NCBI GenBank assembly: GCA_030746295.1
Contig: JASLMY010000129.1
Span: forward strand, 1-13,729
DNA from: Alphaproteobacteria bacterium
GTDB taxonomy: Bacteria; Pseudomonadota; Alphaproteobacteria; GCA-2731375
DNA length: 13,729 nt
Direction of reading: 5' to 3'
Both the position numbers and the translations under genes were made by a program. Below, piece after piece: positions 1-9,257 of this stretch. Each line of letters starts with the position of its first letter. The stretch's first letter is position 1. Under the pieces are notes generated by a model. It saw only the letters and a list, made by a program, of their open reading frames with translations. It ran no database searches and had not been told where the DNA came from.

Positions 1-1
1 C

Positions 2-2152
2 ATCGCCCAGAACATGGTGGCCGAGGTCTGCTCGGTCTATCTGATCCGCGACGGCGTTCTCGAGCTCTTCGCCACCGAGGGCCTGAAGGTCGAGGCCGTG
101 CACCGAACGACGCTGAAGATCGGCGAGGGCTTGGTCGGCCTGGTCGCCGAGCGGGGCCGGCCGCTGGCGCTGTCGGAAGCGCGCGCCCATCCCAATTTTG
201 CCTATCGGCCCGAGACCGGCGAGGAGCTGTTCCAGTCGCTGATGGGGGTGCCGATCCTGAGCGGCGGCCGCGAGGTCGGCGTGCTCGCGGTCCAGAACAA
301 GACCCAGCGAAGCTACACCGAGGACGAGATCGAGGTGATGCTGACCATCGCTATGGTCTTGGCCGAAATGGTGGAGGGGCTGCTGGGCGCCAAAGCCGCC
401 GCCGGCAGGGTCGGTTTCGCCGAGCTGCCGGCTCGCCTCGCCGGCGACGTCTTCAACGAAGGCATGGCGCGCGGCACCGTCGTGATGCACGAGCCGCGCG
501 TGGTGGTGGCGCGCCACGTCGCCGACGACGTCGGCGCGGAGCGAGAGCGGCTCGCCCAGGGCATCCGCGAACTGCGCCAGCAGGTCGACGACATGCTGCG
601 CACCGTGATCGCCGAGCCTGGGGGTGAATCGCGCGAGATCCTGGAAGCCTATCGCATGTACGCCCACGACAAGGGCTGGGTCGGCCGGATGCAGACGGCG
701 ATCGACGGTGGCCTGACCGCCGAGGCTGCGGTCGAGCGGGTCCAGGTCGAGACCCGGACGCGGATGGCCGAAATCGGCGATCCTTACCTCCGCGAGCGCC
801 TGCACGACCTTGACGACCTCTCCCATCGCCTGCTCAGGACGCTGACCGGCCACGTCGGCTCGCCCGCTTTCGAAGCGCTGCCGCCGGACGCCGTCGTGGT
901 GGCGCGCAATATCGGCCCGGCCGAGCTGCTCGACTATCAGGAAGGCCGGGTCAAGGCCTTGATCCTCGAGGAAGGCTCGGCCAGCAGTCATGTCGTGATC
1001 GTGGCGCGGGCACTGCAGATCCCGGTGATCGGCCGCATCCAGCGGCTTTTGGAGTTTGTCGACGACGGTGACGTGATCCTGGTCGACGGCGATCACAGCC
1101 AGGTCTTCATCCGTCCGGGCAGCGACGTCGAGTCGGCCTTCGCTCAGAACCTGGCCGTGCGCGAGGCCGAAGTCGCCCGCTACGTGGCGATCCGCGACCT
1201 GCCTGCCGAGACCCGGGACGGGGTCGCCATCACCCTCAACATGAACGCCGGGCTCTTGGTCGATCTCGCCAACCTCGACGGCACCGGCGCCGAGGGCATC
1301 GGCCTCTATCGCACCGAGCTGCACTTCATGGTTCGGGCGACCCTGCCCAATGTCGCGGCGCAGGCCAGCTTCTACGGCAGGGTGCTCGATCAGGCGGGCG
1401 AGCGGCCGGTGGTGTTCCGAACCCTCGACGTCGGCGGCGACAAGATGCTGCCCTATCTGACGCGCCACGACGAACAGAACCCGGCCATGGGCTGGCGGGC
1501 GATCCGGCTCTCGCTCGACCGTCCGGTGCTCTTGCGCATGCAGCTTCGGGCCCTGCTCAGGGCCGCCGCCGGTCGCAACCTCAACGTCATGTTCCCGATG
1601 GTCGCCGAGGTCAGCGAGTTCGTCGCCGCCAGGGCCCTGCTGGAGCGCGAGATGCGGCGTCTCGAGAGCCTCGGCGAGGCCCTGCCCGAGGCGATCCGGA
1701 TCGGCACCATGTTGGAGGTGCCTGGCCTGGCCTGGCAGTTGCCGGCGCTTCTGCCCCTGCTCGATTTCATCTCCATCGGCAGCAACGACCTCTTGCAGTT
1801 CCTCTTCGCCAGCGATCGGGCCAGCCCACGATTGGTCAATCGCTACGACGTCTTGAGCCCACCGGCGCTGAAGTTCCTCCGCCATGTCGTCACCGCCTGC
1901 GACGAGGCCGGGGTTCCGGTCAGCCTCTGTGGCGAGGCCGCGGGCCATCCGATCGAGGCCATGGCGCTGATCGGCCTGGGCTTGCGGAGCATCTCCATGA
2001 CCGCCGCCGCCGTGGGGCCGGTGAAGATGATGATTCGCAGCCTCATGGTGGAAGATCTGACCGCCTTCATGACAGACCTCTACGATCTCCCCGACCACAG
2101 TTGCCGCAGCCGGCTTGAGGATTTCGCCCGCAGCCGCGGCGTCGCCGTCTAG
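2..2152 (+). CDS. ptsP: Phosphoenolpyruvate-protein phosphotransferase PtsP (Enzyme I-Ntr), 5' end missing
   Basis: First enzyme of the nitrogen phosphotransferase system. It takes phosphate from phosphoenolpyruvate onto a histidine and passes it to the HPr-like carrier NPr in the cytoplasm. The reading frame is open to the left edge, and residues IAQN before the first Met (position 14) continue the GAF domain, so the true start lies outside. Numbering from that Met: GAF sensor about 1-122, PEP-utiliser N-terminal domain about 130-270, phosphohistidine segment GSASSHVVIVARAL with His326, then the PEP-binding barrel with GIGLYRTE (428-435), RTLDVGGDK (469-477), SIGSNDLLQF (587-596) and the catalytic Cys639 in SLCGEAAG. 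All key residues are present, so the enzyme should be active. Family knowledge: the GAF domain lets the phosphorelay respond to nitrogen status. No NPr or EIIA-Ntr gene lies in the window. The GAF domain separates it from sugar-PTS Enzyme I. Confidence 0.96.
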   Translation: MAQNMVAEVCSVYLIRDGVLELFATEGLKVEAVHRTTLKIGEGLVGLVAERGRPLALSEARAHPNFAYRPETGEELFQSLMGVPILSGGREVGVLAVQNKTQRSYTEDEIEVMLTIAMVLAEMVEGLLGAKAAAGRVGFAELPARLAGDVFNEGMARGTVVMHEPRVVVARHVADDVGAERERLAQGIRELRQQVDDMLRTVIAEPGGESREILEAYRMYAHDKGWVGRMQTAIDGGLTAEAAVERVQVETRTRMAEIGDPYLRERLHDLDDLSHRLLRTLTGHVGSPAFEALPPDAVVVARNIGPAELLDYQEGRVKALILEEGSASSHVVIVARALQIPVIGRIQRLLEFVDDGDVILVDGDHSQVFIRPGSDVESAFAQNLAVREAEVARYVAIRDLPAETRDGVAITLNMNAGLLVDLANLDGTGAEGIGLYRTELHFMVRATLPNVAAQASFYGRVLDQAGERPVVFRTLDVGGDKMLPYLTRHDEQNPAMGWRAIRLSLDRPVLLRMQLRALLRAAAGRNLNVMFPMVAEVSEFVAARALLEREMRRLESLGEALPEAIRIGTMLEVPGLAWQLPALLPLLDFISIGSNDLLQFLFASDRASPRLVNRYDVLSPPALKFLRHVVTACDEAGVPVSLCGEAAGHPIEAMALIGLGLRSISMTAAAVGPVKMMIRSLMVEDLTAFMTDLYDLPDHSCRSRLEDFARSRGVAV

Positions 2153-2156
2153 ATCG

Positions 2157-2184
2157 TTGCGGCACGCGGATTACTTGGTTTATT
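2157..2184 (+). promoter_or_regulatory. Possible promoter for the rodZ-like gene
   Basis: A TTGCGG hexamer (2157-2162) and a TTTATT hexamer (2179-2184) are 16 bases apart in the 144-base gap after ptsP. Each matches the sigma-70 consensus only partly. The short AT-rich patch stands out in GC-rich sequence, but this is a weak call. Confidence 0.25.
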
Positions 2185-2296
2185 AACAACATCGGGGTGT
2201 CGACGCTTTACCGGATGGAAACCTGTTTGGCGTAGGCGTTGCAGTTCGAGCGGGGATGGACGGCAACGCGGTTTAGGGACTGATTCCGAGCCAGCC

Positions 2297-3631
2297 ATGG
2301 CGGAACGCGATTTTCGAAGCTCGCGCCGGGTCGATACCCGAGGACGCCGCGGCCTCTTGCCGCGCGCCGGCCGCCGTCGCGGGCAATCGCTCCATGTCGC
2401 GGTGCCCGGCGAGAACGATGAGGATGGGCGGCCGCCCTATGCCGGTATCGGCGTCGAATTACGCCTGGCGCGCGAGCGCCGCAACCTCTCGGCGGAAGAG
2501 GTCGCGGCGCACATCCGCATTCAACAGCAGTTCGTAGAGGCGATCGAGGAAGGCCGGTTCGACGCCTTGCCGGGGGCGGTCTATGTCACCGGTTTTTTGA
2601 AAGCCTATGCGACCTATCTCAATTTCGATCCCGAGTATGTCGTCGATCAGGTTCGTCAGGAATCGACGATGGCGCTGGGCCCCACCAAGCTGGTGGCGCC
2701 CGGGCTGGTGGCCGAGCCGAGGCGTCCGCGTAGCATGGTCGTCATGCTCTCGCTGCTGGCGGCGGCCGTGCTCTACGGCGGTTGGACGTTTCTGCAAAGC
2801 CGCGGCGGCGGCGCCTTGAATACGGTTTCCACTGTTCCCGACCGCCTCGTGTCGCTGCTGCAGATCGGCGTCGAGGAGGCAGCCGATCCAGCCGGGGCGC
2901 CGGATGCCCGGGCCGTCGCCGAACCCGATCCCCGGGGCGTTGCCCAGACCGAGCCAGAGCCCGTGACCGAAGGAGTTCCTCGGGCGCTGCCGAGCGACAC
3001 GGCGGCCGGCGAGGCTGCCGCCGCGCTGGAGGCGGCACGCGAAGTCGATCCGGCCTCGACTGCCGACACGGTGCCCTCGGTGGACGGCAGCGGCGGCGAT
3101 ACCCGCGCCGAGGCCACGGCAAGCCCGGCCGCGCCCGGCCGTACGGTCGAGAGCGCCAGCGCCGAGGACCTGCCACCCCAATCCCCGTCCATGGCGACCG
3201 TCGAGGTGCCGCGGGCGGAGAGCGCTGCAGCAGTGCCCCCACCCCCGCCGCCGGCACCGGTCGCCGAGATCGACGTCCTGTCGACGCCGCCGGCACGGCC
3301 CGCCGCAGGCGTCAGCGAAGGTTACGAGCCGCAGCACTTTGGTGGCGACAACCAGGGCGGTCGCGTCGTGCTTCGCGCCAGGCTGGACGCCTGGGTTCAG
3401 GTGCAGGGGCCGCGCAACGAGCTTCTGTTGACCCGAATACTGCGGGCCGGCGACACCTATCACGCGCCGAACCGCAGCGATCTCGTGCTCACGACGGGCA
3501 ACGTGGGCGGGCTCGAGATCATCGTCGACGGCGAGCCCCTGGGTCCCTTGGGCTCGATCGGCGAGGTCCGGCGCGACATTTCACTCGACGCGGAAGAGCT
3601 GTTGGCGATTGCGGCGGCGCGGCGCCGCTAG
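2297..3631 (+). CDS. rodZ: RodZ-like membrane protein: HTH_25 domain, one membrane segment, DUF4115 C-terminal domain
   Basis: Probably a bitopic inner-membrane protein of the RodZ type. In E. coli RodZ links the MreB cytoskeleton to the wall-elongation machinery. The 444-residue product has an Arg-rich N-terminus (about 6-29), a helix-turn-helix of the Cro/RodZ type ([20 protein letters not shown], about 50-120), one hydrophobic segment ([20 protein letters not shown], 146-165), a long periplasmic linker rich in Pro, Ala and Glu (about 190-345, with six consecutive prolines) and a C-terminal DUF4115 domain (about 355-430, [14 protein letters not shown]). It is longer than E. coli RodZ (337 residues), mainly through the linker. 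The ATG at 2297 has no clear ribosome binding site. It is the first in-frame Met and the next is at residue 125, beyond the HTH. The basic N-terminal tail is less typical, so a later non-ATG start is possible. The architecture is clear; the role in cell shape is inferred from the family. Confidence 0.85.
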   Translation: MAERDFRSSRRVDTRGRRGLLPRAGRRRGQSLHVAVPGENDEDGRPPYAGIGVELRLARERRNLSAEEVAAHIRIQQQFVEAIEEGRFDALPGAVYVTGFLKAYATYLNFDPEYVVDQVRQESTMALGPTKLVAPGLVAEPRRPRSMVVMLSLLAAAVLYGGWTFLQSRGGGALNTVSTVPDRLVSLLQIGVEEAADPAGAPDARAVAEPDPRGVAQTEPEPVTEGVPRALPSDTAAGEAAAALEAAREVDPASTADTVPSVDGSGGDTRAEATASPAAPGRTVESASAEDLPPQSPSMATVEVPRAESAAAVPPPPPPAPVAEIDVLSTPPARPAAGVSEGYEPQHFGGDNQGGRVVLRARLDAWVQVQGPRNELLLTRILRAGDTYHAPNRSDLVLTTGNVGGLEIIVDGEPLGPLGSIGEVRRDISLDAEELLAIAAARRR

Positions 3632-3637
3632 TCGGAC

Positions 3638-3657
3638 AGACGACGGCGCCATCGTCT
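3638..3657 (+). terminator. Weak hairpin after the rodZ-like gene
   Basis: AGACGA (3638-3643) and TCGTCT (3652-3657) form a perfect 6-bp stem around an 8-base loop, starting 6 bases after the stop codon. Only a broken T-rich stretch follows, so intrinsic termination here is doubtful. Confidence 0.2.
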
Positions 3658-3672
3658 TCCTGCTTTGCGTCC

Positions 3673-3701
3673 TTGATCTTGGGCGCCGAAAGCAACATTT
3701 T
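3673..3701 (+). promoter_or_regulatory. Possible promoter upstream of ispG
   Basis: TTGATC (3673-3678) and CATTTT (3696-3701) are 17 bases apart in the 155-base gap before ispG. The -35 match is fair (4 of 6) and the -10 match poor (3 of 6). It would make ispG-hisS-prfA-prmC a transcription unit separate from the rodZ-like gene. Confidence 0.27.
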
Positions 3702-3786
3702 AGGCGGCAAGTTTCGGGTCTGGCGGCAGGCCGCAATCGGCGGTGCTCGTCGTCGGCGTTTCTTGGCCAATAAAGGCAGATCAGAC

Positions 3787-4926
3787 ATGAGCGTGCGCCC
3801 CTATCGTGACATCGACCGCCGACAGTGCCGGCAGATCATGGTCGGCGAGGTCGCGGTCGGCGGCAACGCGCCGATCAGCGTGCAGTCGATGACCAATACG
3901 CTGACGACCGACGTGGATGCCACCGTGGCCCAAATCCACCGGCTCGAGGAGGCCGGTGTCGATATCGCGCGGGTCTCCTGTCCGGACCGCGAGTCGGCCT
4001 TGGCGCTGGCCGAGATCGTGCGCCGGGTCGAAGCTCCGATCGTCGCCGACATCCATTTTCACTACCAGCGCGCCATCGAGGCCGCGGAAAGCGGCGCTGC
4101 GTGCCTGCGCATCAATCCCGGCAACATCGGCTCTGAGGATCGGGTGCGCGAGGTCGTCAAGGCGGCCAAGGACCATGGCTGCTCGATGCGGATCGGTGTC
4201 AATGCAGGCAGCCTGGAGCGCCATCTCTTGGAGAAATACGGCGAGCCTTGCCCCGAGGCCATGGTCGAAAGCGCCCTCGACCACGCCCGCTTGCTGCAGG
4301 ACAACGACTTTCACGAGTTCAAGATCTCGGTCAAGGCGTCGGACGTCTTTCTCGCCGTCGCCGCCTATCAGCAACTGGCCGAAGCGATCGACTGCCCATT
4401 GCACCTGGGCATCACCGAGGCCGGCGCCTTGCGCGGCGGCACCGTGAAATCCTCGATCGGGCTCGGCATGCTGCTCTGGTCGGGGATCGGCGATACCATC
4501 CGGGTCTCGCTCTCGGCCGAGCCCGAGGAAGAGGTTCATGCCGGCTATGAGATCCTGAAGTCGCTCGGTCTCCGGACCCGCGGCGTCAGCATCGTTTCCT
4601 GCCCCTCTTGCGCCCGCCAGGCCTTTCCCGTGATCAAGACGGTGGAGGTCCTGGAGGAGCGGCTGGCGCACATCAACACAGCCATGACCCTCTCGATCAT
4701 CGGCTGCGTCGTCAACGGGCCGGGCGAAGCCAGGGAGACCGATATCGGCCTCACCGGCGGCGGGCGCGGCAATCACATGGTCTATATGAGCGGCATCGCC
4801 GACCACAAAATCGACGACGACCGCTTGGTCGATCACATCGTCGAGCTGGTTGAAGCCAAGGCGCGCGAGCTCGAGGCGGACGACGACGCCTCATCGGCCG
4901 ACGAGGCCCAAGCGGCCGCCCTCTAA
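3787..4926 (+). CDS. ispG: 4-hydroxy-3-methylbut-2-en-1-yl diphosphate synthase (IspG/GcpE)
   Basis: Cytoplasmic iron-sulfur enzyme of the MEP isoprenoid pathway. It reductively opens methylerythritol cyclodiphosphate to give HMBPP, the substrate of IspH. The product is 379 residues, near the length of E. coli IspG. The N-terminal part is the TIM-barrel ([16 protein letters not shown] at 31-46, VADIHFHY at 86-93, RINPGNIG at 108-115). The [4Fe-4S] ligands are all present in the C-terminal domain: Cys272 and Cys275 in SCPSC, Cys307 and Glu314 in GCVVNGPGE. The ATG at 3787 is preceded by AAAGG (3772-3776) at 10 bases, and the protein from there matches the family start. The frame stays open far upstream inside the rodZ-like gene, but that extension has no family resemblance. 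The tail after about residue 362 is acidic and Ala-rich. The gene is followed 18 bases later by hisS, as in other alphaproteobacteria. Confidence 0.97.
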   Translation: MSVRPYRDIDRRQCRQIMVGEVAVGGNAPISVQSMTNTLTTDVDATVAQIHRLEEAGVDIARVSCPDRESALALAEIVRRVEAPIVADIHFHYQRAIEAAESGAACLRINPGNIGSEDRVREVVKAAKDHGCSMRIGVNAGSLERHLLEKYGEPCPEAMVESALDHARLLQDNDFHEFKISVKASDVFLAVAAYQQLAEAIDCPLHLGITEAGALRGGTVKSSIGLGMLLWSGIGDTIRVSLSAEPEEEVHAGYEILKSLGLRTRGVSIVSCPSCARQAFPVIKTVEVLEERLAHINTAMTLSIIGCVVNGPGEARETDIGLTGGGRGNHMVYMSGIADHKIDDDRLVDHIVELVEAKARELEADDDASSADEAQAAAL

Positions 4927-4933
4927 CCGATCT

Positions 4934-4947
4934 GGAGTCTGTCCTTG
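4934..4947 (+). promoter_or_regulatory. Ribosome binding site fixing a TTG start for hisS
   Basis: GGAG (4934-4937) lies 7 bases before a TTG at 4945-4947. Translation from there gives the expected HisRS N-terminus ([12 protein letters not shown]). No in-frame ATG or GTG lies between the ispG stop and this conserved N-terminus. Confidence 0.75.
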
Positions 4948-6206
4948 GCGACCTTACAGCCGGTTCGCGGCACGCACGACATTGCAGGCGACGATGCCAG
5001 GCGTCACCGCCACGTCGTCGAGACCGCACGCCAGCAGGCGGGGCGCTATGGCTTCGACGACATCGACACGCCGATCTTCGAGTTCACGCCGGTCTTCGCC
5101 CGCACCCTCGGCGAGGGCTCGGACGTGGTTCGCAAAGAGATGTACACCTTCGAGGACCGGGGCGGCGAGGAGCTGACGCTCAGGCCCGAATACACCGCCG
5201 GCATCGCCCGCGCCTTCATTTCCGGCGGCATGCGCCACAGCCTGCCGCTCAAGTTCTTCGCCGCCGGCCCGATCTTCCGCTACGAGCGCCCGCAGAAGGG
5301 GCGACAGCGGCAGTTCCATCAGATCGATGCCGAGATCCTGGGGGTCGCGGGACCGGAGGCCGACATCGAGGTGATCGCGCTTGGTGCCGATATCCTGGCC
5401 GCCTTGGATGTCGCCGAGCACTGCCGGCTGGAGATCAACACGCTGGGCGATCCCGAAAGCCGCGCCGCCTATCGACACGAGCTGGTGGCCTATTTCGAGG
5501 CCCACATCGACAACCTTTCCGAGGACAGCCGCGACCGGCTCCAGCGCAACCCGCTCCGGATCCTCGATTCAAAGGACGAGGGGGACCGTCGCCTGGTCGC
5601 CGAGGCGCCGCTCATGGATGCCCACTTGAATGACCAGTCGAGCGACTTCTTCGCCCGGGTGCTGAAGGGGTTGGACGCGATTGGCATCGACTACGAGGTC
5701 AATTCGCGCCTCGTTCGCGGTCTCGACTACTACACCCACACCGCCTTCGAGTTCGTCACCGAATCCCTGGGCGCGCAGGGCGCGGTCATCGCCGGTGGTC
5801 GCTACGACGGCCTGATCGAGACCCTGGGCGGGCCGGCGACCCCGGGCATCGGTTGGGCCGGTGGCATCGAGCGCTTGGCGATGCTGTTGCCGGCCACGCC
5901 CGAGGGCCCGAGGCCGATCGCCGTGGTGCCGATCGGCGAGGCGGCCGAGCTGCGCGCCCTCGCGCTCACGCACGGCTTGCGCGGCGCCGGCCATCGGGTC
6001 GATCTCGGCTTTCGGGGCAACGTCCAGCGGCGCATGAAGCGGGCCAACAAGATCAACGCCAAGGTGGCGCTGATCCTCGGCGACGACGAACTGGCCGAGG
6101 CTGTGGTCACGGTGCGCGACCTCGACAGCGGTGCCGAGACCAGGGTACCGATGGACGACATCACCGGCCATCTCGCCCGCTATCGGGAGGCCGGCGGAGA
6201 CGGCTC

Positions 6207-6210
<4 letters not shown>
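4945..6210 (+). CDS. hisS: Histidine-tRNA ligase (HisRS), TTG start
   Basis: Class II aminoacyl-tRNA synthetase that charges tRNA-His with histidine. The product is 421 residues, close to E. coli HisRS (424). Visible elements in order: PVRGTHDI at the N-terminus, motif 1 region (about 42-70), [14 protein letters not shown] (78-91), motif 2 ([20 protein letters not shown], 111-130), the histidine-binding [13 protein letters not shown] (258-270), motif 3 (GGRYDGL at 284-290, [11 protein letters not shown] at 301-311), then the anticodon-binding domain from about 324 (PIAVVPIG). The TTG start is supported by a GGAG at 7 bases. Several positions differ from E. coli (Tyr where TLRPEGTAG has Gly; QIDAE where E. 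coli has QLGCE). I think these follow the alphaproteobacterial pattern. The stop overlaps the prfA start by 3 bases, so translation of the two is probably coupled. Confidence 0.97.
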
Positions 6211-7280
<1,070 letters not shown>

Positions 7281-7286
7281 GCCGCC

Positions 7287-8243
7287 ATGTCGGCGCCGTC
7301 GCAGCCGCGGAACGCGGGCCAGAGCGTCGGCACGGCGCTGGCGTGGGGCACGGCGCGGCTCGCCGAGGTGGGCGTCGAGACGCCGGCGCTCGATGCCCGC
7401 CTGCTGCTGGCCGACGCGGCGGGTCTCGACAGGGGCGAGCTCTTCCTGGCCCGAGAGCGCGGCTTGCAACCTGCCGCATGGCAGCGCTTTCGGGATCATA
7501 TCGCCGGCCGGGCGAAGCGTCGGCCGGTTTCCCGCCTCCTCGGCCGGCGCGGCTTCTGGAGCTTGGACCTGAAAATCGACGATTCGGTCCTCGATCCGCG
7601 TCCCGATAGCGAATCCCTGGTCGAGGCGGTGCTGGAACTGGTCGATGCCCGAGGCGATCGCGATGCGCCCTATCGGCTCTTGGACCTCGGTATCGGATCG
7701 GGCTGCCTGCTGCTGGCGCTGCTGGCCGAGCTGCCGGCCGCGCACGGCGTCGGCGTCGATCGGAGCGTCGCCGCGGTCGCCTGCGCGCACGCCAACGCGG
7801 CCCGGCTCGGCCTCGGCCGCCGCGCGACCTTTCTGGTCGGCGATTGGGGGCGGCCGCTCGACGGCGACTTCGACGTCATCGTCTCCAACCCGCCCTACAT
7901 CGCCGAGGCAGAGCTGGCCGCCCTCTCGCCGGAGGTCCGCGAGCACGATCCGGCTCTGGCGCTGATCGGCGGCGTCGACGGCCTCGACGGCTACCGCCGG
8001 CTGGCGCCCGACTTGTCCCGACTGTTGGCGGCGGACGGCGTCGGCTTCGTCGAATGCGGTCGCGGCCAGGCCGCAGCCGTTGCCGCGGTTCTGATGGCAG
8101 CAGGCCTGGAGAGCGGCGGTGCCTGGCCCGACCTCGGCGGAGCAACCCGTTGCATTTCCGTCCACGCCGCCCACTTAAAGCGGCGAGGGGCAAAAAAAGT
8201 GTTGGAAAGTGCGGCGCCAGAGGCTAGGTTCACAACTGGGTGA
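7287..8243 (+). CDS. prmC: Release factor glutamine methyltransferase PrmC (HemK)
   Basis: S-adenosylmethionine-dependent enzyme that methylates the glutamine of the GGQ motif in release factors. The 318-residue product has the N-terminal helical domain (about 10-80), the linker PVSRLLGRRGFWSLDL (80-95) and PRPDSE (105-110). The Rossmann-fold methyltransferase domain follows, with motif I LLDLGIGSGC (131-140), VGVDRS (155-160) and the substrate-binding NPPY (201-204). It is about 40 residues longer than E. coli PrmC (277). About 28 residues follow the normal family end (near RCI, 288-290). That tail is coded across a run of seven A (8192-8198), where a one-base slip would give a different, shorter tail. 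The ATG at 7287 is 6 bases after the prfA stop, so the two are probably cotranslated. Function is certain at family level; the exact C-terminus is not. Confidence 0.95.
   Translation: MSAPSQPRNAGQSVGTALAWGTARLAEVGVETPALDARLLLADAAGLDRGELFLARERGLQPAAWQRFRDHIAGRAKRRPVSRLLGRRGFWSLDLKIDDSVLDPRPDSESLVEAVLELVDARGDRDAPYRLLDLGIGSGCLLLALLAELPAAHGVGVDRSVAAVACAHANAARLGLGRRATFLVGDWGRPLDGDFDVIVSNPPYIAEAELAALSPEVREHDPALALIGGVDGLDGYRRLAPDLSRLLAADGVGFVECGRGQAAAVAAVLMAAGLESGGAWPDLGGATRCISVHAAHLKRRGAKKVLESAAPEARFTTG
8192..8198 (+). other. Seven-A run in prmC, candidate slip site
   Basis: A run of seven A lies in a very GC-rich gene and is phased A AAA AAA in the prmC frame, the form of a -1 slippery heptamer. 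The zero frame ends at 8243. After a -1 slip the frame ends at 8225-8227 and codes the tail SVGKCGARG. I see no clear stimulatory hairpin directly after it, so frameshifting is a hypothesis. Confidence 0.35.
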
Positions 8244-8397
8244 CCGATGAGGTTCCCCTATAGGCCTTCGAGAGGCCACTACGGCATTTCCTGAAATCAG
8301 CGTGCCTGGTGTTGCATCTCCCCACTTGAGACGGGAAAAGGCCGGACAGCGCCGATACGGTGCAACGGATAGTAGCGACAACAAGACAGTAAGCCGA
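8244..8397 (+). other. Leader region between prmC and the DUF4167 gene
   Basis: No gene is evident in these 154 bases. They hold a short hairpin with stem GGCCT (8263-8267) and AGGCC (8273-8277) around a 5-base loop, just after CCCCTATA. I could not find a well-spaced promoter. The region could be a 5' untranslated leader or simply a spacer. Confidence 0.3.
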
Positions 8398-9015
8398 ATG
8401 AGACAGAGCCCAACGTCGAAACGTGGGCGCGGCCGCTCTGGTGGTCGGCGCTCTTACGGAAACTCCGCCAACCGATCCTATGACAGTAGTGGTCCCGACG
8501 TGAAGATTCGCGGGACCGCGAACCAGATCTACGACAAGTACCAGCTGCTGGCGCGTGATGCGGCGGCGTCCGGCGATCGGGTGGCGGCGGAGAACTATCT
8601 CCAGCATGCGGAGCATTACTTCCGCATCATCAGCGCCAATGCCGCGGCGCAAGCCAACACCGCCAGTCAGAACAACAACGCTGCCCAACAAGGCCAAGCC
8701 GGCACCAAGTCGGTCAACGGCCGGGGCCGGGGCAACGGCCAGCAACCGCCCATGGCGGCCAGCGACGAAGCCCGGACCATCGAGCCGGAGCAGAGCGGTC
8801 CGACCATGTTCCAGCCGGTGACGGCGGAGCAGCCGGCGGTCGATGCGGAAACCGAGGCTTCGGACGAAGCCGCGGTGGAAGCCAAGCCGGCGCGCAAGCG
8901 GGCGCGCAACGCCGAGGCACCCAAGGTCGCCGAGGAAGCGGCGGCGACCGACGACAAGGCGACCATCGAAGAGCACGCCGACGAGGCAGAGAGCGACGCC
9001 ACCGCCGCCGGTTGA
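8398..9015 (+). CDS. DUF4167 domain protein, Arg/Gly-rich N-terminus, function unknown
   Basis: Conserved alphaproteobacterial protein of unknown function, 205 residues. The N-terminus (1-30) is basic and rich in Arg, Gly and Ser (SKRGRGRSGGRRSYG), like RNA-binding tails. The conserved DUF4167 core follows (about 31-80: GPDVKIRGTANQIYDKYQLL, then AENYLQHAEHYFRII). From about 85 the chain is low-complexity: Asn/Gln-rich, then RGRGNG, then Ala/Glu/Asp-rich with a basic patch KPARKRAR (163-170). No membrane segment or signal peptide is visible. I chose the ATG at 8398 because it gives the family N-terminus MRQSP followed by the basic tail. An in-frame ATG at 8302 would add 32 residues without family resemblance. 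The ribosome binding site is weak. Its place between prmC and clpB is conserved in the class as I know it, which hints at, but does not prove, a role linked to translation or stress. An RNA-binding role is inferred only from composition. Confidence 0.85.
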   Translation: MRQSPTSKRGRGRSGGRRSYGNSANRSYDSSGPDVKIRGTANQIYDKYQLLARDAAASGDRVAAENYLQHAEHYFRIISANAAAQANTASQNNNAAQQGQAGTKSVNGRGRGNGQQPPMAASDEARTIEPEQSGPTMFQPVTAEQPAVDAETEASDEAAVEAKPARKRARNAEAPKVAEEAAATDDKATIEEHADEAESDATAAG

Positions 9016-9018
9016 GGC

Positions 9019-9035
9019 GCCGGCAAGACGCCGGC
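9019..9035 (+). terminator. Possible hairpin after the DUF4167 gene
   Basis: GCCGGC (9019-9024) and GCCGGC (9030-9035) can form a 6-bp stem with a 5-base loop, 3 bases after the stop codon. No T-run follows, so it may slow or protect the transcript end rather than terminate it. Confidence 0.3.
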
Positions 9036-9131
9036 ACCCGTCATTGGGCAACCGGACCGGGCAGCGAAGGCGGGCCTGCGTCCAATGCGTCGCATCAGGC
9101 AATCACCGCCGCCGGTTGGCGATCCGGGGCA

Positions 9132-9161
9132 CTTGTGTTGCACGAAAGCCACATTATCTAT
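9132..9161 (+). promoter_or_regulatory. Possible clpB promoter
   Basis: CTTGTGT (9132-9138) is followed by the AT-rich segment CATTATCTATT (9152-9162). TTGTGT at 9133 with TATCTA at 9155 gives a 16-base spacer. The CTTG start recalls heat-shock (RpoH) -35 boxes, and clpB is a common RpoH target, but the -10 fit to either factor is poor. This is the only AT-rich patch in the clpB leader. Confidence 0.3.
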
Positions 9162-9170
9162 TCAGTCGGC

Positions 9171-9194
9171 GCGACCGCTTGGTTTCGGGGTCGC
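9171..9194 (+). other. Hairpin in the clpB leader (upstream one)
   Basis: GCGACC (9171-9176) and GGTCGC (9189-9194) form a perfect 6-bp stem with a 12-base loop, about 85 bases before the clpB start and just downstream of the candidate promoter. It could lie near the 5' end of the clpB mRNA. No function is assigned. Confidence 0.35.
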
Positions 9195-9233
9195 TGCCGC
9201 AGCTGAGCGAATCGTCTTCGTTTGAGGCGCATT

Positions 9234-9257
9234 CCGCCAGGCCGACGCGGCTGGCGG
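9234..9257 (+). other. Stable hairpin just upstream of the clpB ribosome binding site
   Basis: CCGCCAG (9234-9240) and CTGGCGG (9251-9257) pair perfectly over 7 bp. An inner CCG/CGG stem with an ACG triloop stacks on it after one bulged G, and two U-G pairs can extend the base. It ends about 10 bases before the GGGAG (9268-9272) that serves the clpB ATG at 9279. It does not cover that site, but could affect ribosome access or mRNA stability. Confidence 0.45.

Noticed and set aside
2459..3463. Minus-strand open frame of 334 codons opposite the rodZ-like gene
   Set aside because: It mirrors the Pro/Ala-rich linker and has no domain features.
2782..3786. Open frame running through the rodZ-like gene into ispG, suggesting a longer IspG
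   Set aside because: The upstream part is Arg-rich out-of-frame translation of rodZ. IspG homology begins at the ATG at 3787, which has its own ribosome binding site.
9085..9095. Perfect inverted repeat ATGCG-T-CGCAT in the clpB leader as a repressor operator
   Set aside because: It is short, unlike the CIRCE element, and lies upstream of the candidate promoter. Chance is likely.
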